Shown in pieces: positions 9,778 to 20,058 of a DNA stretch of 64,000 nt. Source of the stretch: Fusarium oxysporum f. sp. lycopersici 4287. Taxonomy: Eukaryota; Ascomycota; Sordariomycetes; Hypocreales; Nectriaceae. A program made the position numbers and the translations under genes. Positions within the stretch are counted from its first letter, which is position 1. Each line of letters begins with the position of its first letter. The stretch covers positions 2,181,749 through 2,245,748 of the forward strand of contig NC_031000.1 of assembly GCF_000149955.1 (NCBI RefSeq), given 5' to 3'. The notes under the pieces are model-generated. The model made no database searches. It was not told the DNA's origin and saw only the letters and a list, made by a program, of their open reading frames with translations.

Positions 9778-11799
9778 ATGGTTTTCAAAACGCCGTCTTG
9801 GGTGCCCAAATTGCCTTTTGGTAAATGCACTCGACCTGCTCATGTAAGGTAGACATACTAATTGTCCTGAATCCAGAACCACCTGACAACATTCCTATTC
9901 CCGAGTTTATCAACAACCAGGCCTACGGTCGATGCCCCCTCGACAGATCAAAGAACCCATTTACCTGCAGCAAGACTGGTAAATCGTACGATGCTCGCGA
10001 GGTCGCAAAGAGAGAGGACTACCTCGCACGTGGTCTCCGTAAACACCTAACCCCAGAGGAGCTCGCAGGCTCGGAATGGAATCGTGTGGTTACAAATTTT
10101 AGCTACAATTGCGTAAGTTCAGTCTCTGCTCTTCTACTGTTATTTCATCAGCGTAACCGGCTGTCTAGATTGATTATGTCCCTGCCACACATGCTGTTCA
10201 TCGCCTCTCGGGTATTGTTGCTGCTGCAAGCGCTGAATACTCTGCTGCTGATCTCGAATACCAACTACGTCAATCTGGATGCAAGACCATATTTACCTGT
10301 GTCCCCTTGCTACCACGAGCCTTGGAAGCAGCCGCTTCTGCCGGAATACCTCAAAACCGTATATTTCTTTTGCCTTTACCCCATGTGGGCAACAATGCTC
10401 CTGATCTTGCGACGATTGAGGACCTGATCGTAGCTGGACAGGATTCTCCGCCTCTTGACCCAATTATTTGGCCAGCTGGCCAAGGCGCAAGACAAGTGGC
10501 TTATCTGTGCTACTCGAGCGGAACTTCTGGCTTACCGGTATGTGAATAACTGAAGAACCCGCATGTCCCCGGAACAGAGCGCTCAACCTGCTTTGTAGAA
10601 AGCCGTCAAAATCTCTCATCACAATATCATTGCAAACATACTCCAGCTCTGTACCTTCGAGTCTATGTCGAGACGCAAGCAAGACCTCGCTACCCAAGTC
10701 ACTCTGGGCCTCCTTCCGTTCAGTCATATCTACGGACTTGTTTTAATAGGCCACTTGGCGCCCTATCGAGGTGACGAGGTTATCGTACAAATGTCATACA
10801 ATTTGAAAACCCTACTTACAGCTATTCAACAGTACAAGATCCAGAAGATGAGTGTAGTGCCCCCTATTCTCGTCCAGATCTTGGCTAGCCAGGACCAATG
10901 TAAGGGCTTTGATCTAGGCAGCATTCGACATGTGCACACTGGTGCCGCACCACTGGGGCCAGAGACTATCACGCGTCTGCAGGAAATATACCCTCATTGG
11001 AAAATTATTCAGGGCTTCGGTATGATTGTTGCTGCTGATATGTCAACTATTACTCACCGTACACGTTAGGAATGACTGAAACCGCCGCCGTGGTGTCAAT
11101 TACCGACGACTTCGATATCCTAGGTGGATCTTGCGGTTCTTTGCTTCCTCACACAAAGGCCAAAATTATAGATTCAGACGGCAACGAAGTTCATGAATAT
11201 GATACACCCGGTGAACTGTTGGTACAGAGTCCATCAGTTGTTTTGGGCTATCTCAATAATGAGCTTGCTACTGGTGAAACCTTTGTGTACCACTCAGACG
11301 GACGATGGCTGCGCACTGGTGATGAGGTTATTGTACGTAAATCTGCCGCAGGCCATGAGCACTTGCAGGTCGTCGACCGGATCAAGGAACTCATAAAGAC
11401 CAAGGTATGTTCTCTGAAGCCTGTGATGACTTCGCTAATAACTAATTTTTAATAGGGCATCAAGTTGCCCCTGCCGAGCTAGAGGCTTGTATTCTGACTC
11501 ATACATCTGTTTCTGATTGTGCTGTTATTGGGGTCAGGGACGAGCGTGCTGGCGAAGTTCCAAAGGCCATCGTGGTTCGAAGTGTCGATTCTCTATCGAA
11601 AACAGAGGAGGACCTGGCACTGGATATCGCAAAACTTGTAGAGGACAGGAAAGCGAGGTATAAATGGCTGAAGGGCGGAGTCAAATTCATTGATTCAATC
11701 CCAAAAAGCCCACGCGGCAAGATTCTGCGTAGGATCTTGCGGGATCAAGAAAATCAGGCAATCACGCAGGCTGCGAGAGAAGAGCGGGCCAAGCTGTGA
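9778..11799 (+). CDS. 4-coumarate-CoA-ligase-like AMP-forming enzyme with PTS1; one-base frame break
   Basis: Exons 9778-9820, 9877-10112, 10169-10537, 10599-11019, 11070-11404 and 11456-11799 give an ANL-superfamily acyl/aryl-CoA synthetase of about 582 residues. The N-terminus MVFKTPSWVPKLPF matches fungal 4CL-like proteins. Motifs in order: YLCYSSGTSGLPK (phosphate loop, split by an intron), LLPFSHIYG, VPPILV, HTGAAPLG, GFGMTE, GELLVQSP, GRWLRTGD, VVDRIKELIKTK, GHQVAPAELE and PKSPRGKILRRIL (with the catalytic Lys). The protein ends in AKL, a peroxisomal PTS1. The last junction is out of frame by one: donor AAG|GTATGT and acceptor AATAG|GGCATC join so that GHQVAPAE is read only with one extra G. 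As written the protein would stop nine residues later without its C-terminal lid domain. Substrate is unknown. Confidence 0.87.
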
Positions 11800-13412
11800 A
11801 ACTGCTTGGCAGTGAGATGTGTTATTTGTTATTTCGTATGTAGATAAAACTTGATTTGTGCCAATGCGGGCTTGCGTAATTGAGTTAATTCGTTGAGAAG
11901 GTTGGCCTTACGCAGCCACGGCGGGCAAGATGGCCAAGAATGGTGCCGAATATGTGAGGCTGCGCAATAATGGTCCGGGTGCTGTTACCCCTGACACAAC
12001 AAGAATTTCGCTTTGTTCCTACCGGCCTAACAGCTCCCGAGCAGGGCTCTTCGTGGAATGCCCATATAAAGGCTAAATTGAAGCTCTAATTAAAGATAAT
12101 CGGCCCCAGTAGGTCTTGGGTAAGGAGGTGGGTGATATATAACCCAGTGATCGGAATGGTCTGGTATGAGTTGGGATTGGTATGGTAAATACCGCCAAGA
12201 CTTGGTATGGCTTGAAGAAATCTCAATACCATGGTATTACCAGCATATCAAGTCATACCAGTAAGGCTAAATGGGCTAAAAATAGGCTGAGTTGGTGGCG
12301 CTAGGCAGCTGGGTTATGACCAAACTGGCTAGCACCTCAAGGTCAAGAATTTTCTCGGCTTAGAACTTACAATCCTACAACACGTAGTTGACCCATTTAC
12401 GGTATTGAGGTATCACCTATGGAATCTCCAGTTCCAACCTTGCCGTCCTCTCTGGCTACAGGCTCAACGCCATTATCCTTCAAGACTCCTACACCGTCGC
12501 CTGCTCCCATACTACCGTACCTGTCTCGACGCCATCACTTGCTCCCCTTCAGTATCCCGAGCATCAATGAAGTCGATGATGACGTGGCGGAATGGGGGGT
12601 CCTGGTGTTGGTAGCTCTCACATTCAATCCGGCAATTTGTGGAGAAATCATGACCCAGATCAGGCGCTCTAAAAATTTCCATATGCGGTAATGTGCCAGC
12701 GGTGCGGTTCTAACGTATTTCCCCACCACCCCGTACACCCCTAGACCTCGCACACTTTTCCCACCAAAAGCTAGTATTTATAACTATAAAAGTAAAATAC
12801 TTATAAAATAGCTATTTAAATAAAATAAGACGTTTTAGGATATTTAAAGGTTAAATTTTCTTCTTATAATATAAAATATTTTATATATAAGTTATTACTT
12901 AAGTTATATAAACTTTAATATTTAATATTTTTACTCCTTAAACAGAGAAAACGCTGTTAATGCCTTTATTTTAGGCGGAAAGTGGTGCTGTTTTTGGAGG
13001 CTTTAGCAGTGCGGGGCCAGATAACAACAAGAGGGGGAGGACATGTACTATATACTTATGCTGCCCCTGACGCACTGATCCCTGTACATGCCAGGGCCGC
13101 TGCGGAAAAGACACACATCCCCATTTTGGTCCCCCTCCATCAGCGACTAGGTGTCTAATTTCAGCATCCTTTATGCTCTTTGTGTCTTCCGCTGCTTACA
13201 AGTCATGCTGACCGCGTCAAGAGCATTACTTGCCGCCCGGGGTCGATCTGCGCGAGCATGCCGTGAACTTCTTAGACCATAAATGGCGGCATCGACCACG
13301 TTTGAATCCTTCGTCTATCTGCTCTCCCTCTCGTTCACTTTCTTCACTGGTCCTTACACTCATTCCATTTCTCGCCGCTGTTCTTGATCACCAGCCTGCT
13401 TACCTTTATTGA
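11800..13412. other. Intergenic with partly palindromic GGTATG block and AT-rich block
   Basis: From about 12150 to 12265 the motif GGTATG/CATACC recurs in both orientations (ggtctggtatg, ttggtatgg, ataccatggtatt, agtcatacca), a MITE- or hairpin-like pattern. About 12770-12960 is extremely AT-rich. A short open frame at 12419-12691 (90 aa) shows no family features and is not called. The last 400 bases are the promoter of the recombinase gene. Confidence 0.45.
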
Positions 13413-16089
13413 ATGCCAGACCCGATGACCACCAGCGCGACTACGGCCAGAAATGGTCTGCATCAATGCCATGCATCTTTCCTCGAGCGCTTCAATGCCA
13501 GACAAGCTCAAAGTCGAGCCGCAAAGCAGAAACCCACGCTCTCGGTGGAGGAACATGCTGCTCACCGCGCGCAGCTCGGCAACGTGCGTTTCATCAAGCC
13601 CAGATACTCTGAGCAGACCGAGATCAACGTCAGCGGCATCTTTAATAAATGGAGGCGGTATGTGATAAATACCCCCATCGCTTCCCTGTAACCTTGTTTG
13701 TGTACTGACCTCCTTGTGCACAGCTACTGCGTTGACATGAAGGTCGGCGAGTGGAAGGCGACGCTCGAGAACCTCGACCGTGGGACGACGCAAGACTTCC
13801 TCCTCTACATTTGCGAGCGATACAAGATCACATCATGGGGCAGCGGACACGAGTACATTCGCCAGTTCCAACAGCTTTACACAACAGTAAATGGCCAGTA
13901 TATGGATCGGAACGACACCAAGGAAGTGTATAAGGTATGTCGGAAGTCCTTTCTGCCTGGCTGTAGCGGTACACCAGAGCACTGCTTGGGCCTATTCTTG
14001 AGCTCTAGTAACAGGCAATCAGTATTATCGCAGCGTACTTGTCCCACGATTCGGACACCGCCCGCCAAACATCGATGGCAAGCCGGTACTCAACGTCGAT
14101 AACCTACGAGTCATCCTGACGTTCAATATCGCATACGATACAACCGTCTTTCCAGGGGAACGGCACCGCATCAACCTCGCTGGCTGCTACCAGCTCCTGT
14201 GCTATACGGGCGCACGTCCGGCCGAGCTGGTAGATGGTGAGCGTCAGAAGCCAAAGGACGGTTCTATCCAAGAACTTTTTGGTCAGAATGCAGTCCAGTT
14301 GTCTTCTTCAGCAAGCAGTGAAGAGCAGGAAAGCCCTGCGGATGAACACTCTAAAGTTCTTAATAGCCTTCTCTGCCAAGAGACTTTAGGGCGCGGCCGC
14401 CCTAAAGCCCTTTGCTACGAGGATATCCAGATGATGATTGTTCGACACCCGGCCACTGGACGATGTATACCAGCCATGGCCATCAAGTTCGTTCATCATA
14501 AAGGCGCTGACAATAAACCTAAGCCGTAAGTTTCTTATGCTTATCGTCCCAAACAGTAAGTATTGGGGCATTCTGTATATTAATAATCGCTCTAGTACCA
14601 TCTTCTACTTTACGCCTACAAGAAAGTTACTCTTCTGTGCTGTTTCTACGGTTCTTGCTCTCGCTCTCCACGATAATGCATTCGATGCTCCGAGCTTAAC
14701 TGATGCAGCTGCTATATTCAGATTACAGCCACCGCGCTTTAAGCACTGCATCCCGCTCCGATGGAAGAAGTCTATATTAAAGACCCCAATCTTTCGCCGA
14801 TATCGTGGCACTGAGCTCTCTGCTGGTGAGACCATGCTGTACTCCAAGCTTAGAGACGACATAGGTCAACAGAGTCTTGATTCAGGGCATGAAAGGAAAT
14901 GGACACCTAGGTTCGCTAGGAGAGGCGCCGGCAACGCGGCTAACGGTGCGTATTTGAACTGCAAATATCCCCAAATGTCGGCTTTGTCGCCATGCCATCA
15001 TTGTTCCCTTTACTGACTGTATTTCTCACAGGAGACGCACCTGACTCCGTTCGCGATCAGATGATGCGCCAAGATCCCCGATTTATGACCTTTCAGAGCG
15101 CGTACCTCAACGAGATTGCCAACTTCGACCTCCAGAACGCGTTCCTAGAAGAAGAGAAGGAGAGCCAGCTGTTTCGACTATTTGCACACGTTAGCCTTAC
15201 GCGCGATCCTCGAGCTACGGCAGACATGGTGCCCGACGAAGTCTGGGCCAACCTGGCACCAGACCCGGAAATTGTCGAGCTTGAAGAACAACGTGCACAA
15301 TTAAAGCAGGGCAAATATCGCATCGTAGGCCGTGATAACGAGGAAGAAATCCGACGGCTCAGCAATAAAATCCGAACGAAGAGAGCATGTCGCGAAAAGC
15401 AGGTCGTCAAGGAATACCGCGAGGATTACTTCTACCACCGTCCCACTTGGGACATTGAGCAGCAGGCACGGGGCGAGGAAGAGGAGGAGTACATAGAACC
15501 TACTATCGATGTGCATATACCAGAACGCAACCGGCTAGCAAATATTCTTTGCCATCAGCCGGATAGTCTAACAGAAGGCCAGATTCTCGAGCGAAGGATT
15601 GAGGCAATTCAACTTATGGTGGCTCTTTGCGACAAACGCGAGACCGCCAAGCGTCGCTACATCCAGCAAAATATCAAAGCTCAATCTCACATCAAAATCG
15701 AACATACCGAAGCGGACATTCAGCCTTCACTTAGCGTCAATCGATTTCCTCTCCTTATGCAACCCGGACAATGCCCAGACTGTATAGGTGACGAGCGGCT
15801 CTCTCTCGAGGAGCGTACGTTTGCATATTGCCGTCCGACCGTCAGGAATGATCACTTTGATGACCAGCACTTGCTCGAGCGCGAGAGGGCACTGCAACGT
15901 GGTGAGAAGATGGTGTGTACGCACCCTGCCTGTCGCACCCAAAACCAAGGGCAAAATCTCGAATTTCATGATATGGATCATTTTAGGGCCCACGTGCAGA
16001 CAATTCATTGCGTGACGCTACGATCATCGTGCCAAGTGGAGCAAAGGCGGGTGCGCAAGCTGAGGCGTCGAAAGATGGTTAAAGAATAA
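13413..16089 (+). CDS. DUF3435/FluG-type tyrosine recombinase with C-terminal zinc fingers
   Basis: Exons 13413-13657, 13724-13934, 14023-14525, 14596-14945 and 15032-16089 join in frame into 788 aa with all GT-AG introns. An N-terminal SAM-like helical part (EWKATLENLDRGTTQDFLLY) precedes the catalytic core. YQLLCYTGARPAELV (about 205-220) carries the first Arg of the tyrosine-recombinase box. RFARRGAGNAANG (about 425-437) carries the second Arg region. MMRQDPRFMTFQSAYLNEI (about 447-465) holds the candidate nucleophilic Tyr. Relatives usually show His where this protein has Gln in MMRQDP. The end of PF11917 is recognisable at NRLANILCHQPDSLTEGQ. Two zinc-binding segments follow: CPDC at about 683, and CTHPAC...HFRAHVQTIH at about 731-757. 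Captains of Starship elements belong to this recombinase superfamily. The gene is intact, with no AT drift. Confidence 0.87.
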
Positions 16090-16407
16090 CCATTATGGTA
16101 AGTTGGGCGCCATAGATACAGTTAATTACAGTAAAAGATAGAATAGTAGGGTATCTCAATTCAATCTCATTGGATTAGTATGGCTCGATCGACTTCCTTA
16201 TATAGTTTTTACGCAAGGCTTAAACCTGCTGGTTAACATCATCCAGTACGGCATTATCTTTCCTTGAGTACTCTACTTAGTCTATATTAGTAGAGAGAAA
16301 CTTATAGGTGCTGGGTTTTAAATCAGATGCTACAGATGTACTCGTAGGGAAAGAACTGTTAGTTCGGTAGCAATAATATACCTGTCACAGATGGACTAGT
16401 AGAGGGA
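16090..16407. other. Gap after the recombinase gene
   Basis: The sequence is AT-leaning with many CTAG/TAGT words, and no gene is seen. It ends in the left copy of the 16-bp direct repeat. Confidence 0.5.
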
Positions 16408-17109
16408 AGCCACTGGAATGGTATGTATGTATGTATGTATGTATGTATGTATGTATGTATGTGTATTTTTCGTCTGGGTGGCTGTAACGAAGCCAAATCT
16501 CCTACTGGAGCAAAAGACGTGCTGAGCTAGCTAGGTACAGGATACCCCGCTTCCTTCACCATCCAGCATACCAATGGCACAAAAGGTGCTGTATTTCTCA
16601 AGCCCGTCACCCGTCAGCGGGTTCGAGGGCAATCTATTGTCGAACTTTTTCCACCGACCAGAATTCTCTCGCGCATCACTACATCTGCTGACGCAGTCCA
16701 CAATCTCCAGTAACCAAGTTGTAGCTCGTAGTCGACTGTCGCGGCGGCAGGGAAAAACCTCGGGAAGGGATCAGAGGCCGACGGTGCGGCTTGCCTTTAA
16801 AGGAGAAAAACCCATCGCAATCGGCGTCGTTGATCGGAAGGATGTCGCTACGAATGCCCGGGGCATCGCCCTCCGATATCTAAGGCGTTCTGGTTCTGAG
16901 GTGCCGCCATTAGATCCGACAAAGGTGTTGTCAGAGAAGGCGAACTCTCCAAAATTCCTTCTCTGAAAACTGCTGTTAGGGAGCCGATAGCGTCCCCGCA
17001 GTTTTTGTGTGGTCGCGTGGCCTGCAGAAAATCCCGCTCCTAGCACCGCACTAACAGTGCGTGCCAAGAAAGAATTTTTACAGGAGAGAGTTGAGCCACT
17101 GGAATGGTA
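16408..17109 (-). mobile_element. Putative short non-LTR (SINE-like or 5'-truncated LINE) insertion with 16-bp target duplication
   Basis: The 16-mer agccactggaatggta occurs at 16408-16423 and again, identical, at 17094-17109. Immediately inside the left copy is the tetranucleotide run (TATG)n, which on the minus strand is an (ACAT)n tail. A direct repeat plus a simple-repeat 3' tail is what target-primed reverse transcription leaves behind. The roughly 670-bp body is GC-balanced, unlike its AT-rich flanks. It carries short open frames on both strands (130 aa plus, 98 aa minus) without recognisable domains or clear pol III boxes. The direct repeat could also be coincidental duplication, but its length and position favour insertion. 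Confidence 0.5.
16421..16462. repeat. (TATG)n microsatellite
   Basis: About ten uninterrupted GTAT/TATG units. It sits directly inside the left 16-bp direct repeat of the putative insertion and may be its 3' tail. Confidence 0.95.
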
Positions 17110-17710
17110 GCAATAGTGTACTAGTCGTGTAGGGTCAGTATTTAGACCCTTGTATCCTGGTTGAAGTGTAGCAGTAGGAGTTGACTGGTCGGGCTAGTTA
17201 GCCAGGACTGGTATAGAGGATATATTAGTCTTACTTTGCCTGTAGACTAGTCTAGGAAAATAGACTATTCCAATGCGACTAGTATACCTCGAGCTGTATA
17301 AATGGTCTAGGAAGAACAAGATAGGGTACTGGTATAATTATCCTAGTATAAGGGATTGCCTAGTAGAAAAAAAGCATTTTACAGGTATAACTTACTACTA
17401 ATATAACCAAGTCAGTATAAAGAATCTACCTAATAGCTTTAAGAAGGTTACTTTTAAAATAGCTAAGCCTAATATATTCTTATAATAAATTATTTACTTA
17501 GCATTAACTTAAAAAGCTATCCATAGCAAATAATAATTATTAATAACTAACTTTCCACTAGAGTTTTTCCTAGGTACCTATCCCTCTAGACTATGATATC
17601 CCTTTCCTGAACTCTTATTGCTCCTTTGGCATGCAACATCTGCAGCTGTTACAAGCACAGGTAATGGAAAGCTTTCATTCTACCGTGCTCTGTTAGTTAC
17701 AGTAAGAGCA
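17110..17710. other. AT-rich, CTAG-word-rich relic DNA
   Basis: The words actagt, ctagtag and cctagta recur, and the stretch becomes strongly AT-rich after about 17390. No coding frame is supported. It looks like old mutated repeat sequence similar in texture to 16130-16400. Confidence 0.4.
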
Positions 17711-17935
17711 TTACACCAGTAAGATACTGACCTTTTCCTGCTCAGATAGAGGCAATGCTCTATCAGTAGACTTAAACTCATACTTTTTACCTTTACGGCG
17801 TATACAAATATATACTTCAGCGTTATAAATCTGGTATATATTGAGGCCGTTATTCTTAAGTGTGCTCCATTTCTTCTTAAAGTTCTCGTTACTGCGGTCT
17901 CTTTTCTTCACGCAAGTATTCTCATTGGCTGCCAT
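17711..17935 (-). CDS. MADS-box-like mini protein (tentative)
   Basis: A 74-aa protein from the ATG at 17935, or 83 aa from an earlier ATG at 17962. Its core, FKKKWSTLKNNGLNIYQIY followed by NAEVYICIRRKGKKYEFKS, lines up by eye with the MADS/SRF pattern: basic region with KKxxxLKKxxEL, then AEVxxxIxxxGKxYEF. Many filamentous fungi carry small proteins of this kind with a basic N-terminus and a YIVxRRxGK core. It lies isolated in AT-rich DNA between the putative insertion and an unrecognised gene. No intron is needed. It may be a genuine short gene or the remains of a longer one. Confidence 0.45.
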   Translation of the reverse strand: MAANENTCVKKRDRSNENFKKKWSTLKNNGLNIYQIYNAEVYICIRRKGKKYEFKSTDRALPLSEQEKVSILLV

Positions 17936-17962
17936 TACGATCAAAGGGGAAGGTAATGCCAA

Positions 17963-18407
17963 AATATTAATTAGATAGCAGACATATGTATATATGCGTG
18001 ATATATTCTTGCTTCGAATTTTGCAGTTTCAGGGACTCTTTTTGGCTCCATACATTGAATAATGATTGATTATTTGCTTTATGTTTTGGCTTAGTTCTGT
18101 ATACGTCATCTCTACAAGGAGGCCAGTTTTAGCTCCTCGGCCCATTTTGCGCACAGCATGGGTGCCGTTCTTAGCTCCCTGTCGACACAAGTCAAGCCTG
18201 GCTAAGCTAACGAAAGCAGAACTGCCATCCCAGCTTTCAGCCACCCCTGTCACTAACCCCACACAGACCAAAATTGCATCTGTCTAACCCAAACTCCTTC
18301 CTTGCCTACTTTAACCCTAAGACATAGCTTCTCACTATTTATTACCAGGTCACTTTAGAGTACATGCTTTCTCCTCTTACGCAACAGACTTAAATCCTCA
18401 CTTTTCT
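17963..18407. other. Gap without a supported gene
   Basis: The sequence is moderately AT-rich. Short frames on both strands (for example 18029-18271 minus) have no family signal. The right part, pyrimidine-rich toward 18400, looks like the promoter of the next gene. Confidence 0.4.
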
Positions 18408-19375
18408 ATGCCACTACACTTAGTAAATAATATGCATCCCCGCAAAAGGCTTTGTGCGCCTATCTACTTTGAACCTGAAATAATAAAGGATTCTGCTATA
18501 ACGAAGCTTGATGCACTAGAGAATCTCAAGCTAAGTCAAGAATGGGTTAATAATTCTATATTTTTAAACGAGGATGGGTCTTTCTCACATCAGGTTCTTA
18601 ACAAAAGATCCATTCAAGTTTATACACAGAAAGCTTCTCTACTTATAACTACACTCTTTTACTCACTAGGATCAAAAGACTCAGAAGAAGCACCGAGACT
18701 ACAAGAACAAAGGCTACGCAGTGCTCGACGCCAACTGCTAGTCTCGCTCCTAGCGCACGCGTGGCTATGGGGAAGGCCCAAAGTGTTAGATAACAAAGGT
18801 AATCTGGTCCCTTATGAAAAAAGGAGAGTACTTGCCCCCCAGGATATTCTGAATTTCTTTATTAAGGTTCGGGCTCGTGAGGCAAGTTATACCTATAAAG
18901 AAGTACGGGAATTTCTAGATAAAGGCATACAAAAGGTTTTTTTATATGAGGATATATCTAAGTGGAACGCAACAGGGGTTATTGCATGTCTGAGGTGGGA
19001 TCAATCCCATAACCTACATAATGGGGGCCCATGGTGCTCTTGTCGGCTCGAGAGGAAACTCCCACCACCTTACCAAGAAGTATCCCTGGTCAATGGCTCG
19101 GTTTGGGACGTCAATTTAGACCCTGATGACTTGAAGAAAATGGAGTAAAATACAGTGGAGGAGTTCCACCTCTGGATCAGCTGAGATCACTCGGGGCTTC
19201 CCGACTGACTCGTTCATTGGCTTATTCGGAAGGTCACATCGAGGCTGTGCTGAGAATCAAGGAACACATAGAGGGCTTGACTTTCACTACATTTGTCATA
19301 TTATCATCCTATAGTGCCCCGACAGTTGTAGTCAATGAGCTGAACCACCTCATATTTAGGAAATTGAAAGCATGA
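18408..19375 (+). CDS. Hypothetical protein, probably frameshifted
   Basis: A 246-aa frame (18408-19148) of unknown family contains a helical middle with SARRQLLVSLLAHAWLWGRP and DILNFFIKVRAREASYTYKEVREFLDKG. It stops at DDLKKME. One frame over, a further 75 codons remain open to 19375 (YSGGVPPLDQLRSLGASRLT, then SEGHIEAVLRIKEHIEG), with the same codon feel. A frame slip near 19146, in gagtaaaatacag, is therefore more likely than two genes. An alternative is a 122-nt intron from the GTGCTC donor in CCATG|GTGCTC to the cag at 19159, but this would remove coding-like sequence. No signal peptide, membrane segment or known motif is visible. Confidence 0.5.
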
Positions 19376-20058
19376 AGTTCCCAATATTCAACCTTTCATA
19401 AATTATTCTAGAGACACATTTGCTTGTTTCTTGTTTCTGTATATCGCGGGGTTTCATGGGTAATGTGCCTCACTGCCTCTTGATCCAGGAGCCACGTCAT
19501 TATCAGCATGGGCTAGAAGCTGCTTCCGTGGCCGCTGGTCCGACAACAAGTCATAATAAGACACGATTGTCAAAAGCTGAAACCCCGGTTCGAGTATGGT
19601 CACACGTTAAGGCGCAGCTGGAATTGTGTAGTCCAGTTTGTATGCTCGGTGGGTGAAAGCTAACTCTATACTACACCTATCAGACGTCGTAGAGGCAAGA
19701 AAAGATGCAAGCTCATGCGAGGAAGGGGAGAAGCTTGCAGGACAAGGAGGGCGAAGTGAAACTGTATTTAGAAGTCCGAGCTGATCTGCAACAACTGTTG
19801 GATGGATATATACAAAAGGCCCAATAGGTTCTTCCCTTTGGCCCTCCATCACAAGCGGCTTCGTCATCATTTCAAAGGTGAGAGCATTATGCCTGGAGTT
19901 CGGTAGGAAGTCAAGCCCGTAGGATCTCATGACTGGCCTCGTATTGGCTCATCACACGGTTCAACAGTGTTGTCAAAGTATTTAAGGGACATCGTCACCC
20001 AGTCCAAGGAATTTGCAACTTCATCTCTTTCCCCTCAATCTATGCTCTCTCCTCGATA
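19376..20058. other. Gap; promoter of the downstream gene
   Basis: No conserved frame is present. The last 80 bases (catctctttcccctcaatctatgctctctcctcgataatgg) are pyrimidine-rich, typical of a fungal core promoter just upstream of the ATG at 20059. Confidence 0.45.

Noticed and set aside
9445..9852. 135-codon plus-strand frame just upstream of the CoA ligase
   Set aside because: It runs through the ligase ATG region and first intron in another frame, with no family likeness; the conserved N-terminus MVFKTPSWVPKLPF begins at 9778.
12150..12265. GGTATG/CATACC-rich block as a MITE
   Set aside because: Inverted words are present, but clear terminal inverted repeats with a target duplication could not be defined by eye.
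12419..12691. 90-codon plus-strand frame next to AT-rich DNA
   Set aside because: The C-terminal hydrophobic stretch looked protein-like, but nothing supports a family or a splice structure.
16574..16966. 130-codon plus-strand frame as a gene
   Set aside because: It lies inside the putative retro-insertion, overlaps a 98-codon minus frame, and has no recognised domain.
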